Source of the DNA: Chloroflexota bacterium
GTDB lineage: Bacteria; Chloroflexota; Dehalococcoidia; Tepidiformales; Tepidiformaceae
Reading direction: 5' to 3'
Assembly (NCBI GenBank): GCA_963169135.1
Contig: CAUJEQ010000034.1
Location: 1 to 5,431, forward strand
DNA length: 5,431 bases
The notes below the pieces were generated by a model. The model was not told the origin of the DNA, made no database searches, and was given only the letters and a program-made list of their open reading frames with translations. Of the stretch, positions 1 to 4,428 are shown piece by piece; within the stretch, counting starts at the first letter, position 1; the number at the start of each line of letters is the position of its first letter. The position numbers and the translations under genes are program-made.

Positions 1-1
1 G

Positions 2-511
2 TTTGTCGCGGCCTTGAAGCAGCACACAGCGCGGTACGAGGATGTCCGCGCCGCGATTGCCGACGGTTACGCGCAGATAACGCCGGACTTGCCCGGGATC
101 GCGGCGCACTTCATCCGGGGGAACTACCAGCGCGACGGGCGAGAGATGGACCCGGAGCACCCGGAGGTGCTGCTGTACACCAAGCGGCTCGATGGCGAGT
201 GGCGCCTGGTTGGCGCGATGTTCCTGGCCGAACGGATGACAGAAGACCCGCCGAGCTACTTCGGCCCGCTCGACGCGTGGCACTATCATTCGAACCTGTG
301 CTTCACGGCGGGCGCCGCGGTGCAAGAGGTAGCGAGCCAGGCGGACTGTCGCAACGGAGCATTCGTGGCGCGGACTGCATGGCAACTCCACGTCTGGACA
401 GCGCCCGGCGGCAACGGCATTTTCGCCCACGACTACGCGCCGATTTCACCCGGGGCGTTCCCCGGGGCAAGCAGGCCGGCCGCGGCGGAGCTGCAGGTGC
501 AGGCGCCATAG
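2..511 (+). CDS. Conserved hypothetical protein, 5' end cut by the window edge
   Basis: The reading frame is open from the first whole codon (position 2, Phe-Val-Ala-Ala) to a TAG at 509-511. The TTG at 14 has no ribosome binding site before it, so the true start most likely lies left of the window. Numbering from that TTG, conserved-looking blocks are ADGY (17-19 region), a segment around residues 31-55 with an acidic DG and DPEHPEVLLY stretch, DAWHYHSNLCF (87-97), and LHVW followed by GIFAHDY (125-141). From memory this matches a recurrent uncharacterised family in Chloroflexota and Actinobacteria with the pattern D-x-WH-x-H-x2-LC and a later HVW. I know no assigned function. His32, His90, His92, Cys96 and His126 could form a metal site, but that is a guess from residue type. 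An N-terminal signal peptide cannot be judged. The gene faces nuoG tail to tail across a 351-bp gap. Confidence 0.8.
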   Translation, partial: FVAALKQHTARYEDVRAAIADGYAQITPDLPGIAAHFIRGNYQRDGREMDPEHPEVLLYTKRLDGEWRLVGAMFLAERMTEDPPSYFGPLDAWHYHSNLCFTAGAAVQEVASQADCRNGAFVARTAWQLHVWTAPGGNGIFAHDYAPISPGAFPGASRPAAAELQVQAP

Positions 512-811
512 CCCGGGAGATTTTGCCGGGGGTTTACGCGGCTGGCGTTGGCGTTTCACACGCGGGCCCTAGAGTTGCTCATGCAAGGAGAAGCAAAGGC
601 CCGCACTCTCCCCCACCCTTGAGCGCCGGCTGGCCGTCCCTGGTCCGCAGGCGTACGGCGGGCCAGCGCCATCCTCGTGAGAAGCACCGTCGCATGGCGG
701 TATCCGTCCTGGCGGCGCCAGACTCCCTCCCCGGGCTGGCGCCCAGCCACCTTTTTCCCGCAATCCCAGGCTTCAGCCGGTCTCTACCTCTCCAGTCCGA
801 AGCCGAAAACC
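512..811. other. Non-coding interval with GC-rich inverted repeats
   Basis: No convincing gene is seen here: the frames that stay open are Arg/Pro/Gly-rich and resemble no family. The stretch holds several inverted repeats. GCTGGCC at 629-635 pairs with GGCCAGC at 661-667. GGCGCCAG at 714-721 pairs perfectly with CTGGCGCC at 736-743. GGCTGG at 734-739 pairs with CCAGCC at 743-748 and is followed by ACC and five T residues (752-756). The last two stems share bases, so they exclude each other. The short stem plus T-run could be a weak plus-strand terminator for the gene ending at 511 or for a small RNA. No tRNA, riboswitch core, CRISPR or insertion sequence was recognised. Confidence 0.4.
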
Positions 812-843
812 AAAGAACCCGCCGTTGGCCCGGCGGGTTCTTT
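812..843. terminator. Bidirectional intrinsic terminator after nuoG
   Basis: A perfect 13-bp inverted repeat, AAAGAACCCGCCG (812-824) and CGGCGGGTTCTTT (831-843), encloses a 6-nt loop. Read on the minus strand, the GC-rich stem is followed by TTTGGTTTTCGG and begins 19 bases past the nuoG stop codon, the expected place for the terminator of the nuoI-nuoG transcript. Read on the plus strand it ends in GTTCTTTCG, so it can also stop transcription coming from the left gene. The symmetrical A- and T-flanks and the convergent gene arrangement fit a shared two-way terminator. Confidence 0.88.
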
Positions 844-862
844 CGTGTGGAGCGCGAAAGGC

Positions 863-3760
863 TCAGTGAGAGATGGCCGGTGCTATGCCCTTTGCGGCCG
901 AGACCCACGCCTGGACCACCGGCGCGGCAGGCGCCACCGGGCCACCGACCTCGGCAAGCTTCGCGTGCAGGTTCCCGGGGTTGCGCGTGGCCAGTTCCTT
1001 CACTGTGTCGACCCCGGCGTTCTCGAGCAGGTCCGCCAGCTCGGCCGTAACGCCCGGCACGCGCATCAGGTCGGCACGGTTGGCCCATTCGAGTAGCCGG
1101 GAGGCGTCCAGGCCGGTCTGGGCGGCGAGCGCCCGGCGCCCCTCCGCCGGGCCGGCGGCTTCGAGGAATTCGTCGAGCCAGGTTATCCCCGCGGCGTTCA
1201 GGCTTGCTTTCGCGGCCCCGTCCACGCCCGTGATCGCCTCCACCGGGATGCGGCCAGCGGCAGCCGCCGGCGTGGCCGGGGCGGAGATTGGCTGTCGCGC
1301 CCGGGTCGGTACCGCACCGCCCGCCGGTGAGAGCTGGACGCCAGGGACGTGGCCGTTACCGAAGAACCCGGCGATGGCGCCGCCCTGGAGGAGGCTCGAG
1401 ACGTACACGTGGCCCGCTGGCACACGCTCGGTTACGGCCGCTTTCGCGGCGATGCTTACACTGCCCGCGGCGATCCGGACCTCATCGCCAGAGACGAGAC
1501 CCATGGCGGCGGCGTCCTGCTCGCTGACCTGGATGCGGTCGTAGCGGTGGAGCTTCTCGGCTTCGGGGTGGCGGATGGAGGCAGCGTCCAGCGCGGTGAA
1601 GAGGTCGCGCGAGGCGATGACGCGCAGCCCGCTCGCGGCGGAAGGCGCCTCCACGGGCACCGCCGCAGCCTTCGGGGAGGCGGGAACATCGAGACGCACG
1701 CCTTCGCCCACGATGAGGTCCCAGGCGGGTTCGTAGGCCTTGTTCGCTTTGGCAATCTCGCCAAGGGCGGCATCGGACGAGGCCGGCACATCGACTCCCA
1801 GCTCACGCGCCAGGGTGGCAAGTGCCTCGAACAGCGTGGTCGCGTCGCCTTCCGGCTGGATGGCGGCGGACAGGCGCTGCACGCGGAAGTCGGCCTGCGT
1901 GTAGGTGCCGTTCGAGGCGTACGCCCGGCCCTCGGCGATGACGGCAGTGGCTCGTTTCGCCGTCTCATGGAGCACGTTGTCGATGACGACGACGGCGTCC
2001 ATTGCCGCCAGCGCGTCTGCTGCCCCGGCAAGGCGCATCGTCGGGTCGTCGCGGATGACCAGCACTGCGATGGCGCCGGAGAGCGGGTTGTCCGAGCCTT
2101 CGGCGGCGATGCCCTGGTCGAGCAGGCCGTGGACGTTCACCTCGGGCGGGAGGACCACCAGGTTCTTGCTGGCATCGGCGCCGAAGAGGGAGATGGCGAG
2201 GTTCGCCGCGCCCCCGGCCATCGCGCCCGCGATCGGGGCACTGACCGGATTGGGTGCGCAGATGACGAGCGTCTCGTCCGTCGGTGCTTCGCGCAGGATC
2301 TCGGCGGCGCGGGCGATGTCCGTGCTCGCCGGTTCGCTGCCGTTGAGGGCGTCAGCGATCTGCGCGGCCGCCAGGCCTTCCTCGCCGGCGGTGGTCTGTA
2401 CCCAGAGTGCGGCGAAGTCGACCAACTCGCTGCGCAGTGGGCCGATGACGATGACCTTCGCCTTGTGGTGGACTGCGGCGTCCTTGATGCGGACGCTGGC
2501 GACGTTGTGGCTCTCTTCCAGGTCGTCGGCGACCACGACGATGGCCTTCGATGACTTGATGCGGGTCATGTCGGCGGCCATGCGCCAGGTGCCCAGGCGG
2601 GCTTCGAGCGCCTGCTTCGTGGCGCGGATCACGGGGCCGAGCGAGCTATCGGCAGTTGTCTTGAAGGCGGACCGCGCGATGGCCTGCGCGAGGAGCGCCT
2701 CTTCGTTGGTGATGGTGCCGCCTACGATAACGGCGACGCGGCCCTTCGCGGCAGCGGCCTTGAGCGCCTTCGCGGCTTCGGCGATTGCGTCTGGCATGCT
2801 GGCCGGGGCCTGGATGTTCCCGCGGCGGACCAGGTGCTTGCCGAGGCGCTCGCGCGGCTTCAGCGAGTCGTAGTGGTAACGCCCGCGGATGCAGATCTGG
2901 TCTTCGCTGACGGGGTTACCGTCGCCGGGCCGGACGATGACGCCGCGGCCGTCCTTCGAACCGATGCGGATGCTGCAGCCGATGGCGCAGGAGTCGCAGG
3001 TGGTAGTGGTCCAGGCTTCGGGCTTGGCGACCCACTTGTTCGGATGCTCCATCAGCGTCGCTGTCGGGCAGACATCGATGCAGGCGCCGGAGAAGTCGCA
3101 GTTGCTTTCGTGGATGGGCCCGCCGGCGCCGAAGGCGATCATCGTGTCCCAGCCGCGCCCGCTGAGGGTGATGGCGCCGGTGTGGCGCTTTTCGTCGCAG
3201 GCGCGGACGCAGCGGGTGCAGATGATGCACATCTGGGGGTCGAACTCCATATAGGGGTTCGCGCGGTCGGCCGGTGGGTGCTGGGTCTGGTACCAGGAGC
3301 GTTCTTCGCCGACCCACGGCTCGTAGCCGGAGGAGCCAACCATCTCGCAGGTCGCCTGGAGCTCGCAGCGGTAGTTTTTCGAGCAGGTGAGGCAGCGGTG
3401 CGTCACCACGTCGTCGCGCAGGCAGATGTCGCCAGGGTGGCAGTGCTCGCGGCGGTGGCAGGTGAGGCACCGGTCGCTGTGGTTCGCCAGGATGATCGAA
3501 AGCACCGACTTGCGGGCTTCCTTCACCTCGTCGGTGTCGGTGTAGACGACCATGTTCTCCTGGACGACGGCGGTGCAGGAGAGCTGGAGCGCGGGTGGCC
3601 CCTCGATGCGGACGAGGCAGGAGCGGCAGCCCGCGTACGGTTTCAGCCCGTCGATGTAACAGAGGCTGGAGACGTAAAACCCGTTGTTTTTAAGGACTTC
3701 GACAAGGGGTGCGCCAGCGGGCGCGTCGAGGACCTGGCCGTCAACCGTGATGGAAACCAT
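863..3760 (-). CDS. nuoG: NuoG-like iron-sulfur/molybdopterin-fold subunit of complex I with C-terminal DUF4332 domain
   Basis: Electron-transfer subunit of an NADH:quinone oxidoreductase peripheral arm, 965 aa and longer than usual NuoG (about 700-910). Visible in order: a [2Fe-2S] domain with C34-x10-C45-x2-C48-x13-C62; the His-Cys region with H94-x3-C98-x2-C101-x5-C107, duplicated at C123-x2-C126-x5-C132; a ferredoxin-like domain with C178-x2-C181-x2-C184-x3-C188 and C221, S224, C227, C231-Pro; a molybdopterin-oxidoreductase [4Fe-4S] motif C255-x2-C258-x3-C262-x27-C290; a molybdopterin-fold region (about 330-660, with NVHGLLDQG from 542 and RVQ at 626-628); an aspartate-decarboxylase-like domain (about 712-803); an Ala/Pro-rich linker (804-838); and a DUF4332 domain (about 839-938). 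The only Cys between C290 and residue 542 lies in a LVICAPNP context, so no formate dehydrogenase-type catalytic Cys/Sec is seen and NuoG fits better than a catalytic FdhA. The ATG lies 9 bp after the nuoI stop with a weak AGG, suggesting translational coupling. NuoE/NuoF partners are not in the window. Confidence 0.9.
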   Translation of the reverse strand: MVSITVDGQVLDAPAGAPLVEVLKNNGFYVSSLCYIDGLKPYAGCRSCLVRIEGPPALQLSCTAVVQENMVVYTDTDEVKEARKSVLSIILANHSDRCLTCHRREHCHPGDICLRDDVVTHRCLTCSKNYRCELQATCEMVGSSGYEPWVGEERSWYQTQHPPADRANPYMEFDPQMCIICTRCVRACDEKRHTGAITLSGRGWDTMIAFGAGGPIHESNCDFSGACIDVCPTATLMEHPNKWVAKPEAWTTTTCDSCAIGCSIRIGSKDGRGVIVRPGDGNPVSEDQICIRGRYHYDSLKPRERLGKHLVRRGNIQAPASMPDAIAEAAKALKAAAAKGRVAVIVGGTITNEEALLAQAIARSAFKTTADSSLGPVIRATKQALEARLGTWRMAADMTRIKSSKAIVVVADDLEESHNVASVRIKDAAVHHKAKVIVIGPLRSELVDFAALWVQTTAGEEGLAAAQIADALNGSEPASTDIARAAEILREAPTDETLVICAPNPVSAPIAGAMAGGAANLAISLFGADASKNLVVLPPEVNVHGLLDQGIAAEGSDNPLSGAIAVLVIRDDPTMRLAGAADALAAMDAVVVIDNVLHETAKRATAVIAEGRAYASNGTYTQADFRVQRLSAAIQPEGDATTLFEALATLARELGVDVPASSDAALGEIAKANKAYEPAWDLIVGEGVRLDVPASPKAAAVPVEAPSAASGLRVIASRDLFTALDAASIRHPEAEKLHRYDRIQVSEQDAAAMGLVSGDEVRIAAGSVSIAAKAAVTERVPAGHVYVSSLLQGGAIAGFFGNGHVPGVQLSPAGGAVPTRARQPISAPATPAAAAGRIPVEAITGVDGAAKASLNAAGITWLDEFLEAAGPAEGRRALAAQTGLDASRLLEWANRADLMRVPGVTAELADLLENAGVDTVKELATRNPGNLHAKLAEVGGPVAPAAPVVQAWVSAAKGIAPAISH
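3347..3469 (-). repeat. Tandem 25-residue (75-bp period) duplication of a four-cysteine motif inside nuoG
   Basis: Residues 98-113 and 123-138 of the NuoG-like protein both read C-x2-C-x5-C-x5-C, with every cysteine pair exactly 25 residues apart (98/123, 101/126, 107/132, 113/138). Both units begin with CLTC. At the DNA level the 12-mer GCAGGTGAGGCA occurs at 3383-3394 and again at 3458-3469, 75 bases apart. Typical NuoG has one C-x2-C-x5-C unit here. The first copy keeps the usual upstream Asn-His and the second the usual downstream CELQ, as if one unit had been inserted by tandem duplication. Confidence 0.75.
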
Positions 3761-3769
3761 GTATGCCTG

Positions 3770-4243
3770 CTACAACCGGTGAAAGTCGGCGCCGGGCTGC
3801 GGCGCCTTCATACCGTTGGGATAGGTGTTGTTGTTCCCTTTCAGGAACTGTTCGGCGACGCGCGTGAGCGCGTGCTTGTCGCGGTACATCTCATCGAACT
3901 GGTAGACGGCATCGTCCATGGGCCCACCGGGCTGGATGGCCTCGTAGGGGCAGGCCTCGGTGCAAAGCCCGCAGTACATGCAGATGCGGAAGTCGATCTC
4001 GTAGCGGTCGATATTGCGGCGGCCTTCGGCGTCCTGGCTGGTGGCCACCAGGATGCAGCCATCGGGGCAGGCCTGGGCGCAGGTGGAGCAGCCGGTGCAG
4101 CGCTCTTCGAACCAGAGCAGGTTCGTGCGCGCATAAACTGGTACGGGGCGAACTTCTTCGGGGTAGTTGATGGTCGCAACGGGCTTGAACATGCTCCTGA
4201 TGGTCAGGCTCATACCCTTCGCGATGCCACTGCCGTACGCCAT
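3770..4243 (-). CDS. nuoI: NuoI-like 2x[4Fe-4S] ferredoxin subunit of complex I
   Basis: Carries electrons between the NuoG clusters and the quinone-side cluster of NuoB in complex I, at the cytoplasmic face of the membrane. The 157-aa protein has two full ferredoxin motifs: C49-x2-C52-x2-C55-x3-C59-Pro and C88-x2-C91-x2-C94-x3-C98-Pro, which would hold the N6a and N6b clusters. The N-terminus (residues 7-36: lysine/glycine helix, then FKPVATINYPEE and RPVP) matches the NuoI arm that docks onto the membrane subunit NuoH, and separates it from a generic bacterial ferredoxin. Length is normal for NuoI (about 150-180). The ATG at 4243 is preceded by a G-run (GGGGGC) as a modest ribosome binding site; another ATG at 4254 is out of frame. 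It is first in a two-gene unit with nuoG, 9 bp apart. A promoter and an inverted repeat lie just upstream. Confidence 0.92.
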   Translation of the reverse strand: MAYGSGIAKGMSLTIRSMFKPVATINYPEEVRPVPVYARTNLLWFEERCTGCSTCAQACPDGCILVATSQDAEGRRNIDRYEIDFRICMYCGLCTEACPYEAIQPGGPMDDAVYQFDEMYRDKHALTRVAEQFLKGNNNTYPNGMKAPQPGADFHRL

Positions 4244-4261
4244 TGCGCCCCCATTTCACGG

Positions 4262-4279
4262 CGGGCGATACGGCGCCCG
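4262..4279 (-). promoter_or_regulatory. Short GC hairpin in the nuoI leader
   Basis: CGGGCG (4262-4267) and CGCCCG (4274-4279) form a perfect 6-bp stem with a 6-nt loop. It would lie in the mRNA leader between the predicted transcription start near 4286 and the nuoI ATG, ending 18 bases before the start codon. It could influence translation or stability, but a GC stem of this size also arises easily by chance in DNA of this composition. Confidence 0.3.
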
Positions 4280-4292
4280 ATCCGGCGAGAAG

Positions 4293-4321
4293 AGTCTAGC
4301 AAGGGGCGATTGTGATTACAA
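4293..4321 (-). promoter_or_regulatory. Candidate sigma70-type promoter for nuoI-nuoG
   Basis: On the minus strand TTGTAA (4321-4316) is followed after exactly 17 bp by TAGACT (4298-4293). Each hexamer matches four of six consensus positions and the spacing is ideal. Transcription would start near 4286 and give a leader of about 43 nt before the nuoI ATG. This is the most AT-rich patch of the intergenic region, which supports it. No experimental evidence. Confidence 0.5.
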
Positions 4322-4327
4322 ACACAA
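4310..4327. promoter_or_regulatory. TTGTG-N8-CACAA inverted repeat, possible Rex operator
   Basis: The 18-bp site TTGTGATTACAAACACAA has perfect 5-bp arms (4310-4314 and 4323-4327) and covers the whole predicted -35 element of the nuoI promoter, a position where a bound protein would block RNA polymerase. Length and arms match the general Rex consensus TTGTGAA-N4-TTCACAA in 11 of its 14 defined positions. Rex is a repressor released by a high NADH/NAD+ ratio and is known to control NADH dehydrogenase genes in other bacteria. A Crp/Fnr-family site (TGTGA-N6-TCACA) fits less well because the right half reads ACACA. Confidence 0.45.
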
Positions 4328-4334
4328 GAGGGGA

Positions 4335-4358
4335 GGGAGGAGCGAAGCCGCTGCTCCC
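4335..4358 (-). terminator. Candidate terminator of the MFS gene
   Basis: GGGAGGAGCG (4335-4344) and CGCTGCTCCC (4349-4358) form a 10-bp stem with one internal mismatch and a 4-nt loop (GCTT on the minus strand). It lies 67 bases downstream of the MFS stop and just upstream of the nuoI promoter, where a boundary between the two transcripts is expected. On the minus strand the stem is followed by TCCCCTCTTGTGTTTG, a poor U-tract, so termination may be inefficient. Confidence 0.4.
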
Positions 4359-4393
4359 GGTCATCTCGTTTGACCTCGGGACGATGGTGGCGG

Positions 4394-4428
4394 CTCGAAA
4401 CTCGCAACTCGCATCTCGTATCTCCTTA
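4394..4428. repeat. Short heptanucleotide tandem repeat at the MFS 3' end
   Basis: On the plus strand the sequence reads CTCGAAA, CTCGCAA, CTCGCAT, CTCGTAT, CTCCTTA: five consecutive 7-bp units sharing CTC at the start and mostly CTCGNAN. The last, most diverged unit contains the complement of the MFS stop codon (4426-4428), so the array abuts the gene end. Slippage is the simplest origin. No function is evident. Confidence 0.6.

Noticed and set aside
512..535. Hairpin directly after the first gene (CCCGG / CCGGG, then GGTTT)
   Set aside because: Only a 5-bp stem with a 9-nt loop and three T residues, too weak to call a terminator in this composition.
580..621. Tiny plus-strand frame (13 codons) starting at an ATG near an AAGGAGAA stretch
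   Set aside because: The purine-rich stretch lies after the ATG rather than before it and the peptide is too short and featureless to support.
199..1050. Plus-strand open frame (283 codons) across the first gene, the gap and the nuoG 3' end
   Set aside because: Overlaps the better-supported frame of the first gene, runs through the terminator hairpin and encodes an Arg/Pro/Gly-rich sequence typical of a wrong frame.
579..1088. Minus-strand open frame (169 codons) over the gap and the nuoG 3' end
   Set aside because: Passes through the strong terminator at 812-843 and overlaps nuoG in another frame; the product is Arg/Gly-rich and unlike any family.
1349..2554. Plus-strand open frame (401 codons) opposite nuoG
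   Set aside because: Shadow of the nuoG codon pattern: rich in Asp, Gly, Arg and Val with no recognisable domain and no ribosome binding site.
863..3760. Annotation of the large gene as a catalytic formate dehydrogenase alpha subunit
   Set aside because: The N-terminal cluster arrangement is shared between FdhA and NuoG, but no active-site Cys or Sec is visible, and the neighbour is a clear NuoI.
2834..4315. Long plus-strand open frame (493 codons) opposite nuoG and nuoI
   Set aside because: It is antisense to two genes with unmistakable cysteine motifs and conserved domains, its product is a repetitive Ala/Val/Asp/Gly-rich string without a family pattern, and long antisense frames are normal in GC-rich DNA.
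4310..4327. Reading the inverted repeat as a Crp/Fnr site
   Set aside because: The right half lacks the TCACA or ATCAA element expected at the right spacing; the 5-bp arms with an 8-bp spacer fit the Rex pattern better.
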